From Limnohabitans parvus II-B4 (GTDB lineage Bacteria > Pseudomonadota > Gammaproteobacteria > Burkholderiales > Burkholderiaceae_C), in contig NZ_NESN01000004.1 of the NCBI RefSeq assembly GCF_003063455.1, positions 62,001 to 126,000 on the forward strand: a stretch of DNA of 64,000 nucleotides, read 5' to 3'. The notes beneath the pieces were generated by a model. The model did not search any database. It saw nothing but the letters and a program-made list of their open reading frames with translations, and had not been told where the DNA came from. A program made the position numbers and the translations under genes. Positions 19,067 through 27,503 of this stretch are shown piece after piece (the first letter of the stretch is position 1; every line of letters begins with the position of its first letter).

Positions 19067-20011
19067 TTATTTTTTGAGCAAATGCTTGCGGCGCACCACG
19101 TCGATCCACACGGCCACAATCACCACCGCACCAATCGCCATCATTTGCTTGAACTGGGAGACCTCCATCAGGTTCATGCCGTTGCGGATCATGGTGATCA
19201 GCACCGCGCCCAGCAAGCTGCCCCAGATGCTGCCGCGCCCGCCAAAGAGCGAGGTGCCGCCCAGAATGACTGCCGCGATCGCGTCCAGCTCGAACATTTG
19301 CGCCATCTTGCCGCTGGACGAATCCATGCGGGCCATGAGCACGATCGCCGCCAGCGCGCAGCACAGGCCCGAGATCACGTAAACGCCCAGTTTGTACCAG
19401 CGGATGTTGATGCCCACTTGGCGGGCACCCATTTCGTTGGAGCCCATGGCGTACACATAACGGCCGATTTTGGTGCTCGACAACACAAAGGCCATCACCA
19501 CAAAAAAGACGCCGGTGATCAGCGTGGGCATGGGCACACCCAGCACATCGCCATAGCCGATGAAGGGCAGGGGGTCGGGCAAGCCTGCGTTGTCAAAACC
19601 GCCCGTCAGGTCAAAGGCCAAACCGCGCCACAGCGTCAGGCCACCGAGTGTGACGATGAACGCCGGAATGCCGACAAAGGCCACCAGATAACCGTTGAAA
19701 ATGCCCACCGCTGCACCAATCGCCAGCGCCACGAGCATGGCCAGATAAGGATCGATGCCCATTTTGATCATCATGTGACCGGCCACGGCACCCGCCAGCG
19801 CGGTCAGTGCACCCACGGCCAGATCAACGCCACCCGTCAGGATCACAAAGGTCTGTCCACCCGCGAGCAAGGCGATCACCGAGGCCTGCACCAGGATGTT
19901 GGACAGGTTGCCGGTGGTTAGAAAGTAGGGCGAGGCGAAGGTGAGCAAAACGCCCAGCACGAGCACCGCTACCAAAGCGCCGTACCACTCTTGTCGGGTG
20001 ATGGATTTCAT
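19067..20011 (-). CDS. Sugar ABC transporter permease (RbsC/FrcC type)
   Basis: This 314-aa integral membrane permease of the carbohydrate-uptake CUT2 class has eight to ten helices. The segment GGQTFVILTGGVDLAVGALTA and the cytoplasmic loop NEMGARQVGINIRWYK are typical. The late motif LGGTSLFGGRGSIWGSLLGA is nearly invariant in RbsC-like permeases. It acts with the periplasmic binding protein encoded just upstream and the ATPase encoded on the opposite strand. A perfect 24-base palindrome precedes its start. Confidence 0.9.
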   Translation of the reverse strand: MKSITRQEWYGALVAVLVLGVLLTFASPYFLTTGNLSNILVQASVIALLAGGQTFVILTGGVDLAVGALTALAGAVAGHMMIKMGIDPYLAMLVALAIGAAVGIFNGYLVAFVGIPAFIVTLGGLTLWRGLAFDLTGGFDNAGLPDPLPFIGYGDVLGVPMPTLITGVFFVVMAFVLSSTKIGRYVYAMGSNEMGARQVGINIRWYKLGVYVISGLCCALAAIVLMARMDSSSGKMAQMFELDAIAAVILGGTSLFGGRGSIWGSLLGAVLITMIRNGMNLMEVSQFKQMMAIGAVVIVAVWIDVVRRKHLLKK

Positions 20012-20037
20012 AAATTTCTCAGTATTTCAAAAAGATA

Positions 20038-20061
20038 AGCCCGGACCTGCAGGTCCGGGCT
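20038..20061 (-). other. Perfect 24-base palindrome between binding-protein and permease genes
   Basis: The 12-bp arms CCGGACCTG / CAGGTCCGG and their flanks pair perfectly. In the direction of transcription the stem is followed by ATCTTTTT, so it can act as a partial terminator or a 3' end stabiliser. This would raise expression of the binding protein over the permease, as known for malE-malF type operons. The effect here is inferred. Confidence 0.6.
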
Positions 20062-20081
20062 GGCCCTATCGCGGCCTTGAC

Positions 20082-21047
20082 TTATTTGGCCTTGACTTTC
20101 ATGAACTGGCCCACGCCGGAGTCGGCAGCGAACTTGTCCACGTTGGCAGGCAGCACCAGGAAGGAGCCGGTGTCGATGCGAGCTTCGACCTTTTTGCCTT
20201 GCGCAGCGGCAATGGCGGTTTCCACGCCCACTTGACCGATTTTGGCCAGCATTTGTGCGGCGTTGGCTTGTTGCCAGCCTTGCTTCATCATGTCCAAGCC
20301 ACCAGGGGAGCCGTCAAAGCCAGCGATTTTCACGTCGCCGGGCTTTTTGCCAGCGGCCATCAATGCGGCTTTGGCACCCAAAGCACCGCCATCCCATGCG
20401 CAGGCGATCACCTTGGCATTGGGGTTTGCGCGCAAAGCAGCTTCCACACCGTTTTGGGCCATGGTCTGGTCCCAAGTGGTGGCGACTTCGACGATCTTCA
20501 CGTTCTTGCGGCCAGCGTTCAGGGCGTCCACAAAGCCTTTCTTGCGCTCTTGGCCAGTCGACTGACCTTGGTCGCCCGTCACATAAATCACGGTGTCACC
20601 GTCTTTGATCTCGCCTGCAGCCCATTTGCCTTGCACGTTGGCGGCTTTGATGTTGTCGGTGGCGACGTACGAAGTGATCTTGGAGCCGGTGATGCCGGTG
20701 TCCACAGCGACCACAGCGATGCCAGCGGCCAGGGCTTTGTTGATGGCGGGGGCGATGCCAGCGGAGTCGACCGGTGCGATGGCGATGGCGTTGACTTTGC
20801 GGGTGATCATGTCTTCCACGATGGCCAGCTGGCGAGACAACTCACCTTTGTCGGCGGCCAACTCGATGAACTTCACGCCTTTGGCCTGACCGGCTTTCTT
20901 GGCACCGCCGTTGATCAGCGTCCAGCCTTCGTTGGTGTTGCCGTTGGTGATGTAGGCCACCGTCACGTCAGCGGCCATGGCCGAGGTGAACAAAGTGGCA
21001 GCAGCTGCAGCGATGGCCAAACGGCCGAATGTGCGTTTCGTGATCAT
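20082..21047 (-). CDS. Periplasmic sugar-binding protein (RbsB/FrcB type)
   Basis: This 321-aa substrate-binding protein of a CUT2 importer has a signal peptide at residues 1 to about 25 (LAIAAAAATLFTSAMA). The mature protein starts ADVTVAYITNGNTNEGW. The Peripla_BP_4 pattern DMITRKVNAIAIAPVDSAG, VATDNIKAANVQGKW and AWDGGALGAKAALMAAG supports sugar recognition. GGAG lies 8-9 bases before the ATG. It is the first gene of the minus arm and faces the ATPase gene across an operator-like palindrome. Ligand candidates are fructose, ribose or a related ketose. Confidence 0.9.
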   Translation of the reverse strand: MITKRTFGRLAIAAAAATLFTSAMAADVTVAYITNGNTNEGWTLINGGAKKAGQAKGVKFIELAADKGELSRQLAIVEDMITRKVNAIAIAPVDSAGIAPAINKALAAGIAVVAVDTGITGSKITSYVATDNIKAANVQGKWAAGEIKDGDTVIYVTGDQGQSTGQERKKGFVDALNAGRKNVKIVEVATTWDQTMAQNGVEAALRANPNAKVIACAWDGGALGAKAALMAAGKKPGDVKIAGFDGSPGGLDMMKQGWQQANAAQMLAKIGQVGVETAIAAAQGKKVEARIDTGSFLVLPANVDKFAADSGVGQFMKVKAK

Positions 21048-21132
21048 GGGTCTTATCTCCGTTGTTGATGAGGGTTCCGGCCAAAAAATACTTTTCCTTG
21101 ACCGCGAACGGATTGGAAACGAAAAACCAGAC

Positions 21133-21157
21133 TAAGTAAACCTAGTAGTTTTACTAA
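21133..21157. promoter_or_regulatory. Operator-like 25-bp palindrome between the two sugar arms
   Basis: The half-sites TAAGTAAACCTA and TAGTTTTACTAA are arranged around a central G at 21145, with ten of twelve pairs matching outward apart from scattered mismatches. It lies in the 167-base gap shared by the divergent arms. A ROK-type HTH regulator is encoded in the plus arm, so this is its most likely binding site. No footprint evidence exists in the sequence. Confidence 0.55.
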
Positions 21158-21214
21158 TGCGGTAAATCTTGAAATGCGCGATGCTTGCGCCCATTCACAG
21201 TGAAAGCAGCCGAC

Positions 21215-22012
21215 ATGTCCACCTCCACACCTGTTCTCGAAATCCAGCAACTGACCAAGCATTACGGGGGCGTCAAAGCCCTGACCGATGCGCAATTTCG
21301 CCTCTTGCCCGGTGAGCACGCCGCCATCGTGGGCGACAACGGCGCTGGCAAAAGCACCTTTGTGCGCCTGATCACCGGGGCCGAGCAGCCCAACACCGGT
21401 GACATCCTGCTGGACGGCCAAAAGGTCCATTTCGAGTCGCCGCTGAACGCCCGTGAGCAGGGCATTGAGACCGTTTACCAAACGCTGGCGCTGGCCGAAG
21501 ACCTGGATGTGCCGGCCAACATCTTTCTGGGCCGCGAGATCACGCGCCTGAATTTGGGCCCGCTGTCCATCCTCAACCACAAGGCCATGCGCGACAAGTC
21601 GGCGTCCATGCTGGCCACCACAGGCGTGAAGATCCAGGACATGTTCGAAAGCCTGCGCGGCATGTCGGGCGGGCAGCGCCAGTGCGTGGCGATTGCCCGC
21701 GCTGCCGGGTTTGCCAAAAAACTCATCATCCTGGACGAGCCCACCGCCGCTTTGGGCGTGCAAGAGACGGCCCGGGTGGAAGAGATCATCAAGGGCCTCA
21801 AAAAGCAGGGCATCCCGCTGATCATCATCAGCCACAACCTGCGCCAGGTGTTTGATCTGGTGGACCGCATCTGGGTGTTCCGCCAAGGCCGCATCATTTG
21901 CAGCCGCCTGACCCGCGAAACCAGCCCCGAGCAAATCGTGGGCTTGATCACCGGGGCCATTGACCCGGCCAGCCTGCCTTCCTCTGAAGTTCAAGAGGCC
22001 GCCACATGCTGA
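21215..22012 (+). CDS. Sugar ABC transporter ATP-binding protein, single-domain (FrcA-like)
   Basis: This 265-aa ATPase energises the sugar importer. Walker A is GDNGAGKST, the signature is MSGGQRQ, Walker B is KLIILDEP and the switch His is in IIISHNL. Most CUT2 ATPases (RbsA) are tandem two-domain proteins of about 500 aa. This one has a single domain, as in frc-type fructose importers, so it should work as a homodimer. The start at 21215 (MSTSTP) is preferred over an upstream TTG. It overlaps the next gene by 7 bases. Confidence 0.88.
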   Translation: MSTSTPVLEIQQLTKHYGGVKALTDAQFRLLPGEHAAIVGDNGAGKSTFVRLITGAEQPNTGDILLDGQKVHFESPLNAREQGIETVYQTLALAEDLDVPANIFLGREITRLNLGPLSILNHKAMRDKSASMLATTGVKIQDMFESLRGMSGGQRQCVAIARAAGFAKKLIILDEPTAALGVQETARVEEIIKGLKKQGIPLIIISHNLRQVFDLVDRIWVFRQGRIICSRLTRETSPEQIVGLITGAIDPASLPSSEVQEAATC

Positions 22013-22446
22013 AAGGGATCGACCCGCTGCTGACGCCTGAGCTGCTGATGCACCTGTGCGCCATGGGCCACGGTGAGTGGGTGGCGGTGGTGGACGCGAA
22101 CTTCACAGCCGACTTTCTGAGCCAGGGCAAGCCGGTGGTGCGCCTGCCCGGCCACAGCCTGGAGAGGGTCAGCCGCGCCGTGCTGTCGGTATTTCCGCTG
22201 GCCGCCGATGTGACGCAGCCTGCCGCCTTCATGCGCGTGTGCCACAGCGCAGAGGGCCACCGCACGGCGGCCCAGCAAGCGGTGGTCGATTTGGTGGTGG
22301 CCGAAGGCTTCAAGCCCGAACAGGTCGAGCCGGTGGAGCGCTATGCGTTTTACGAGAAAATCAAAGGGGCCAGCCTGATCGTGCAAAGCGGCGAGGGCAC
22401 GGCCTACGGCAACGCCTTGTTTTGCAAGGGCGTGATTCTTCTCTGA
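22006..22446 (+). CDS. RbsD/FucU family sugar mutarotase
   Basis: This 146-aa cytosolic protein of the RbsD/FucU fold interconverts sugar anomers before phosphorylation. The start MLKGIDPLLTPELLMHL and the C-terminal YAFYEKIKGASLIVQSGE are FucU-like, and the conserved His lies in CAMGHGEWVAVVDANF. It overlaps the ATPase gene by 7 bases (ATGCTGA). The FucU branch fits better than RbsD by these segments, but FucU members are not restricted to fucose. Confidence 0.85.
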   Translation: MLKGIDPLLTPELLMHLCAMGHGEWVAVVDANFTADFLSQGKPVVRLPGHSLERVSRAVLSVFPLAADVTQPAAFMRVCHSAEGHRTAAQQAVVDLVVAEGFKPEQVEPVERYAFYEKIKGASLIVQSGEGTAYGNALFCKGVILL

Positions 22447-22469
22447 AACATCCAAAGTCCCGCAACGCC

Positions 22470-23684
22470 ATGAACAGCGCTCCCCCCACTTCTGCCATGC
22501 GTGGTTCCAACCACGTTGGGATGCGCCAGTTCAACGAGCGCATTGTGTTGCAGGCCATCCGGCACCACGGCGCTATCCCCAAGGCCGATCTGGCGCGCCT
22601 GACCCAGCTGTCCACCCAGACGGTGGCCATCATCGTGGGCCGATTGCTCGATGACGGTTTGCTGGTCAAGCAAGACCGGGTGCGCGGCAAGATTGGCCAG
22701 CCTTCGGTGCCGCTGTCGCTCAACCCGCAAGGCGCGTTCAGTGTGGGCATTCAGGTGGGGCGGCGCAATCTGGAGTTGCTGGTGGCCGATTTCACGGGTA
22801 AACCCGTCGAGCGCGTCGAGGTGCTTTACGACTATCCCGATCCCGATCACCTTTTTGCCTCGATGGCACAAGGCCTGCAAACCCTGCAAACGCGCATGGG
22901 CGATCTGTGGCCCCGCACCGTGGGGGTGGGCCTGACGGCGCCGCTGTCGCTCCACAAATGGGCCGATTTGCTGGGCGGGCAAGCGGCGCAAGCGCTCGCC
23001 CGATGGGAGCACATCGACCTGACGGCCGAGGTGCAGCGCCTGACCGATTTGCCTGTGGTGTTTGCCAAAGACACCACCGCCGCCTGCGTGGCCGAGTTGC
23101 TGCAAGGCCATGGCCGCAGCGTGCGCAGTTTTTTGTATGTGTTTGTGGGCACCTTCATCGGCGGTGGTCTGGTGCTGTCGGGCCACATCATGAACGGCGA
23201 GCGCGGCAACGCCGGGGCGATTGGCTCGCTGCCAGTGGGCTTGGCATCGACTGGCTCAGGCATGCCGCCGCAATTGCTGCAAAAAGCCTCGGGCTGGCAG
23301 CTCGAACAAGCTTTGCTGGCCGCAGGGCAAGACCCCTTGCTGATCCACCAGCCTGCCATCATGGACGCGGCTTACACCGAATACACCGCCCCGTGGATCG
23401 CGCAAGCCAGCCAGGCGCTGGCCATGACGGTGGCGAGTTCCGCCGCATTGCTCGATCTGGACGCGGTGGTGATGGACGGCTCTTTGGGTGCGCCGCTCAT
23501 GACCGCTTTGATGGCGGCCACACAAGACGCGCTGACCCAATACCGGTTTGACGGCATGCACCAACCGCAGTTGTTGGCCGGGGAGGTGGGCGCCCACGCC
23601 CGTGCCTTGGGCGGGGCCTTGCTGCCCTTGCACAGCCAGTTTTTCCCGGACAAAGATATTTTTCTGAAGCAGGACGCTGCATGA
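22470..23684 (+). CDS. ROK family transcriptional regulator
   Basis: This 404-aa protein has an N-terminal winged helix-turn-helix (about residues 36-66, IPKADLARLTQLSTQTVAII) followed by a ROK sugar-binding fold. The usual zinc motif CGCxxxGC is absent, and the site reads GNAGAIGSLPVGLAS rather than the kinase-type GExGH. This argues for a regulator without kinase activity. The start at 22470 was chosen because the frame upstream lies inside the FucU gene. It probably represses the divergent sugar arms through the palindrome at 21133-21157. Its ATGA stop couples to the aldolase gene. Confidence 0.88.
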   Translation: MNSAPPTSAMRGSNHVGMRQFNERIVLQAIRHHGAIPKADLARLTQLSTQTVAIIVGRLLDDGLLVKQDRVRGKIGQPSVPLSLNPQGAFSVGIQVGRRNLELLVADFTGKPVERVEVLYDYPDPDHLFASMAQGLQTLQTRMGDLWPRTVGVGLTAPLSLHKWADLLGGQAAQALARWEHIDLTAEVQRLTDLPVVFAKDTTAACVAELLQGHGRSVRSFLYVFVGTFIGGGLVLSGHIMNGERGNAGAIGSLPVGLASTGSGMPPQLLQKASGWQLEQALLAAGQDPLLIHQPAIMDAAYTEYTAPWIAQASQALAMTVASSAALLDLDAVVMDGSLGAPLMTALMAATQDALTQYRFDGMHQPQLLAGEVGAHARALGGALLPLHSQFFPDKDIFLKQDAA

Positions 23685-24346
23685 AGTTCTTCCTCGACTC
23701 GGCTGACGCCAGCCAATGGACCTTGCCTGCGGGTTGCCCGCCCGTGCAGGGTGTGACGACCAACCCCACGCTGGTCATGCAGGCAGGTTTGCCGGTCAGC
23801 TTGCCGGGCTACCTGCAACTGGTGGCGCAGGCTGGTGAGGCTCGCATCCCCGAGCTGATGCTGCAACTGCCCCGCGCCGATGTGGGCGAAGCTGCGCAAT
23901 GGCTCGAAGTGTTGCTGCCCGCCGCCGTGCAGGCCCGTGTGCGCCTGACCATCAAACTGCCGTGCCACCCCGATTGGCAGCCGGTGCTGCGCGAGGTGCA
24001 GGCTTGGGGCGTGCCCACGCTGCTGACGGGTTTGTCCAACCCGGTGCAACTGCTGTGGGCGCGCGCGCAAGGGGCCCATTTCGTCGCGCCCTATGTGGGC
24101 CGCCTGCAAGCCGACGGGCGCGATGTCTGGTCACTGATCGAGGCCTGCGTGGCGGTGCAGGCCGATGGCTTGCAGTTGCTGGCAGCCAGCATCAAGTCGG
24201 CCGATGTGCTCTCGCGCCTGATCGCTTGCGGCGCGCATGCCGTGACGGTGCGGCCCGAGTTCGCGGCCGGTCTGGCCACCGACCCGCTGACGCTTGCAGC
24301 GATGGCGCAGTTTGACCGGGATGTGGAATCCAGCCAGACGCCTTAA
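23681..24346 (+). CDS. Transaldolase-family protein (fructose-6-phosphate aldolase-like)
   Basis: This 221-aa TIM-barrel enzyme belongs to the small TalC/Fsa class. It shows MKFFLDSAD, GVTTNPTLV (residues 24-32), and the putative Schiff-base lysine Lys92 in LTIKLPCHP. The late VRPEFA segment differs from the canonical form. It probably cleaves or forms a ketose phosphate made from the imported sugar. It overlaps the ROK gene by 4 bases. The TAA stop overlaps the stop of the convergent amiC. Specificity is uncertain. Confidence 0.78.
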   Translation: MKFFLDSADASQWTLPAGCPPVQGVTTNPTLVMQAGLPVSLPGYLQLVAQAGEARIPELMLQLPRADVGEAAQWLEVLLPAAVQARVRLTIKLPCHPDWQPVLREVQAWGVPTLLTGLSNPVQLLWARAQGAHFVAPYVGRLQADGRDVWSLIEACVAVQADGLQLLAASIKSADVLSRLIACGAHAVTVRPEFAAGLATDPLTLAAMAQFDRDVESSQTP

Positions 24347-25737
24347 ATGCTGCGGTTGCGCGCCAGCGGTGGGTTGCGCGAGAAATACTGCAAGATGCCG
24401 CGCATCAGCGCGTCAGTCAGTTGCTTTTGGTAGGCGTCGCTGCGCAGTTTTTCTTCTTCTTCCGGGTTGCTGATGAAGGCGGTCTCCACCAGCACGCTCG
24501 GAATGTCGGGCGCTTTGAGCACGGCAAAACCTGCTTGTTCCACCCGGGGTTTGTGCAAACGGCCCACGCCGCCGATCTCGCGCAGCAGGCTGCTGCCCAG
24601 CTGCAGGCTGTCCTTGATTTGCGCTGCCGTGCTCATGTCGAGCAGGGCGCGTTGTACCTGGGCATCCTGACTGCCCAGATTGATGCCGCCGATCAGGTCG
24701 GCCTTGTTTTCTTTTTGGGCCATCCAGCGGGCCGCACTGCTGGAAGCCGCCCCTTGGCTGAGCGCAAACACGCTGGCACCGCTGGCCTGCGGCGTAAAAA
24801 ACGCATCGGCATGGATGCTGACAAACAGGTCGGCCTGCACGCGCCGGGCTTTTTGCACCCGCACATGCAGGGGCACAAAAAAGTCGGCATCGCGGGTCAG
24901 GTAGGCCCGCATGGGGTTGCCGTTGACGCTGCTGGCGTTGATGCGGTCGCGCAGCAGGTGGGCAATTTTCAGCACCACGTCTTTTTCGCGGGTGCCGCCG
25001 GGGCCTACGGCGCCGGGGTCTTCGCCGCCGTGGCCGGGGTCGAGCGCGATCACGATCAGCCGGTCGGTGGTGCCGGTGCTCGCTTGCCGTGGCGGGTGAT
25101 TCGGGTTGTCCATCACGGCCGAGGGGGTGGGCTCAAAGTCCTGCTTGCGGGTGGTGGGGGCCATTGGCGTTGGCGCTGGCTTGCCGCTGGCTTGGCCTTG
25201 CTTGGAGATCAACTCGCCCAAGGGGTCGTTCACCGGCCCAGCATGGGGCAAGGCGGAGGCCGTTGGCTCAGCCTTGGCTGTCGCCCGCTCCTGAATCAGT
25301 TGCTCGAGTGGGTCCGCCGCTTGCGCGGGGTACAGATCGAGCACCAGCCGGTGGGCGTAGGCGGCGACGGGTTGCAAGGTGAAGACTTGGGGCGCGATGG
25401 GGCGTTTGAGGTCAATCACCAGCCGCACAGTGCTGGCATTGAACTGGCCCACGCGGATGCCGGCGATGTTGGGGTCCGAGGCTTGCACCTTGCCCACCAG
25501 TTCGCGCAAGGCGGCATTGAGTTCCAAGCCTTCAATGTCCACCGCCAGCCGGGGTGGCGAGTCGATGAAGGTTTGCCGGGTCTTGAGTGCGGTGTCCGAC
25601 TCGAGCGTGACCCGGCTGTAATCGGGCGCGGGCCAAATGCGCACGGCCAGCATGCTGGCACCCCGGGCCAGCTGCGCTGCGCCCAAGCTGAGCACCAGCA
25701 GGCCGGTTTTGATCAGGCGGCGGCGGTCAGCCTGCAT
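24343..25737 (-). CDS. amiC: N-acetylmuramoyl-L-alanine amidase
   Basis: This 464-aa periplasmic amidase cuts septal peptidoglycan. The N-terminus DRRRLIKTGLL looks like a twin-arginine signal, as in E. coli AmiC. Residues about 28-140 form an AMIN domain for septal targeting. After a low-complexity linker comes the Amidase_3 zinc domain, with ALDPGHGGEDPGAVG, the Glu of TREKDV, SIHADAF and the catalytic Glu of VETAFISN. The ATG overlaps the end of tsaE by 11 bases, an arrangement common in betaproteobacteria. AmiA/B paralogues cannot be excluded, so the symbol is the closest choice. Confidence 0.88.
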   Translation of the reverse strand: MQADRRRLIKTGLLVLSLGAAQLARGASMLAVRIWPAPDYSRVTLESDTALKTRQTFIDSPPRLAVDIEGLELNAALRELVGKVQASDPNIAGIRVGQFNASTVRLVIDLKRPIAPQVFTLQPVAAYAHRLVLDLYPAQAADPLEQLIQERATAKAEPTASALPHAGPVNDPLGELISKQGQASGKPAPTPMAPTTRKQDFEPTPSAVMDNPNHPPRQASTGTTDRLIVIALDPGHGGEDPGAVGPGGTREKDVVLKIAHLLRDRINASSVNGNPMRAYLTRDADFFVPLHVRVQKARRVQADLFVSIHADAFFTPQASGASVFALSQGAASSSAARWMAQKENKADLIGGINLGSQDAQVQRALLDMSTAAQIKDSLQLGSSLLREIGGVGRLHKPRVEQAGFAVLKAPDIPSVLVETAFISNPEEEEKLRSDAYQKQLTDALMRGILQYFSRNPPLARNRSI

Positions 25738-26248
25738 GGTCGGCCTCCGGAGGAATTTTTGCCCATGTTTGCAGCCAATTCAAGCCTCTTGGTGTGCCTG
25801 CGCTGATGTGTACGCGACGCTGGTCCTCATCGATCGCGTCCAGCGCAATCACCCAGTCGGGCGGCGGCAGTTGACCCGCCACCTTGTCTGGCCATTCCAT
25901 GAGTTTCAGGCCCGGCCCGGCAAAGATGTCGCGAAAACCCGCCTCTTCCCACTCTTGGGGATCGTTGAAGCGGTAAAAATCGAAATGCCAGATGGGCCAG
26001 GCATCGTCGCCATCGCCAGCTTGGTGCGGCTCGACCACGGCATACGTCGGGCTTTTGATGCGGCCTTGCACCCCGGCGGCGCGCAGCAGGTGGCGCACCA
26101 GGGTGGTTTTGCCTGCGCCCAGGTTGCCCCGCAACTCGATGCAGGCATCGCGCCCGCCCGGCCAAGTGGTCAGGGCTTGGGCCAGTTGCGCGGCAAAGGC
26201 TTGTGTGGCGGATTCGTCGGCCCACACGCCCTCCCAAACCAGGGGCAA
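25727..26248 (-). CDS. tsaE: tRNA threonylcarbamoyladenosine biosynthesis ATPase TsaE
   Basis: TsaE is the P-loop ATPase of the complex making t6A37 in ANN-reading tRNAs. Walker A is GNLGAGKTTLVR, followed by SPTYAVVE and a FDFYRFNDPQEWEEAGF segment typical of the family. No ATG is available near the conserved region. I place the start at TTG 26248, which lies 7 bases after a TACAAC -10-like box; GTG 26227 is the main alternative. It is transcribed with amiC and is divergent from queG. Confidence 0.88.
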   Translation of the reverse strand: MPLVWEGVWADESATQAFAAQLAQALTTWPGGRDACIELRGNLGAGKTTLVRHLLRAAGVQGRIKSPTYAVVEPHQAGDGDDAWPIWHFDFYRFNDPQEWEEAGFRDIFAGPGLKLMEWPDKVAGQLPPPDWVIALDAIDEDQRRVHISAGTPRGLNWLQTWAKIPPEADHAG

Positions 26249-26255
26249 GGGCGGG

Positions 26256-26278
26256 GTTGTAGCGGGGCTTCCTACAAT
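26256..26278. promoter_or_regulatory. Compact divergent promoter region of tsaE and queG
   Basis: On the plus strand TACAAT (26273-26278) ends 6 bases before the queG GTG. On the minus strand TACAAC (26261-26256) ends 7 bases before the tsaE TTG. The two boxes form a near-palindrome, TTGTAG...CTACAA. Both transcripts may be leaderless; no -35 boxes are convincing. Confidence 0.4.
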
Positions 26279-26284
26279 CGGTGG

Positions 26285-27385
26285 GTGACTGCTCAACGTA
26301 CTCAAATCGACCTTCTTGAACTGTGGCCCCAGATCCAGATCTGGGCGCGTGAACTCGGATTGTCCCAAATTGGCGTGACGGGCATTGATTTGACCTCGGC
26401 CGAGCCCGGATTGCAGGCCTGGCTGGCCGCTGGTTTTCACGGCAGCATGGGCTACATGGCCAGCCACGGCCTCAAACGCGCCCGCCCCGCCGAGCTGCAG
26501 CCGGGCACGGTGAGCGTGATCACCGCCCGCATGGATTACTTGCCACAGGGCTCTCCGCCCGATTGGTTGGCCCGCGAGACGGCGCGGAGCCTGCAGCCCG
26601 GTGAGGCGGTGGTGTCGCTCTATGCCCGGGGGCGCGATTACCACAAGGTTTTGCGCAGCCGTTTGCAAAAACTGCAGGACCGCATCGCCCAGGCCATTGG
26701 ACCCTTTGGTCACCGCGTGTTCACCGATTCGGCCCCGGTGCTCGAAGCCGAGCTGGCCACCCGCAGCGGGCTGGGCTGGCGCGGCAAACACACCCTGGTG
26801 CTGAGCCGTGAGGCCGGGTCGATGTTTTTCTTGGGTGAGTTGTTTGTGGACTTTGCCTTGCCCGAAACCCCTGCCGTGTCGGCGCACTGTGGCCAGTGCA
26901 CCGCCTGCATGGACTTGTGCCCCACAAAGGCCATCGTGGGGCCATACCGGCTGGATGCGCGGCGCTGCATTTCGTATTTGACGATCGAGCATGCCGGGCC
27001 GATTGACGAGGCCCTGCGCCCGCTGATCGGCAACCGCATTTACGGCTGTGACGACTGCCAGCTGGCCTGCCCGTGGAACAAGTTCGCACAGGTCAGCCCT
27101 TTGCCCGATTGGCAAGCGCGCGAAGGTTTGGGCGCCGGCAGCCTCGTGCAGCTCATGGCCTGGAGCGAGGCTGAGTTTTTGTGCCGCACCGAAGGCAGCG
27201 CCATCCGCCGCATCGGCCATGCCCGTTGGCTCCGTAACTTGGCGCTGGCGGCGGGCAATGCCTTGGCGTCCGAAGTCATCACCGCGCCAGAGCGGCAAGC
27301 TTTGCAACAGGCGCTGGCGGTGCATCTGGTGCACACCGACCCCGTGGTGCAAGAGCAAGTGTCTTGGTCGCTGGCACAGGTTTGA
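26285..27385 (+). CDS. queG: Epoxyqueuosine reductase QueG
   Basis: This 366-aa cobalamin- and 4Fe-4S-dependent enzyme performs the last step of queuosine formation in tRNA. It has the cluster motifs CGQCTACMDLCPTKAI and CDDCQLACPWN, after the cobalamin-binding N-terminal part (ARGRDYHKVLRSRL). The start is GTG at 26285, since no ATG lies upstream in frame outside the tsaE region. The C-terminal HEAT-like segment is present, so the protein looks complete. The gene is followed by a palindromic repeat. Confidence 0.93.
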   Translation: MTAQRTQIDLLELWPQIQIWARELGLSQIGVTGIDLTSAEPGLQAWLAAGFHGSMGYMASHGLKRARPAELQPGTVSVITARMDYLPQGSPPDWLARETARSLQPGEAVVSLYARGRDYHKVLRSRLQKLQDRIAQAIGPFGHRVFTDSAPVLEAELATRSGLGWRGKHTLVLSREAGSMFFLGELFVDFALPETPAVSAHCGQCTACMDLCPTKAIVGPYRLDARRCISYLTIEHAGPIDEALRPLIGNRIYGCDDCQLACPWNKFAQVSPLPDWQAREGLGAGSLVQLMAWSEAEFLCRTEGSAIRRIGHARWLRNLALAAGNALASEVITAPERQALQQALAVHLVHTDPVVQEQVSWSLAQV

Positions 27386-27408
27386 GTGGGATGGTCATTC
27401 TTCCCTTG

Positions 27409-27475
27409 TCATACCCGTGAACACGGGTATCCATGGCAGCCGAAGCCATGGACCCCCGATCAAGTCGGGGGTGAC
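27409..27475. repeat. Intergenic palindromic repeat (two hairpins)
   Basis: The first hairpin is a 9-bp stem ATACCCGTG / CACGGGTAT (27411-27430) preceded by GTC and followed by CCATGG. The second is CCCCCGA / TCGGGGG (27453-27471). A cognate of the first, with changed but still paired bases, occurs at 48929-48955. It lies in the 118-base gap between queG and the AEC gene, which converge. Confidence 0.7.
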
Positions 27476-27503
27476 GGTTGCTGATGTCGGGGGTAACGAA
27501 TCG

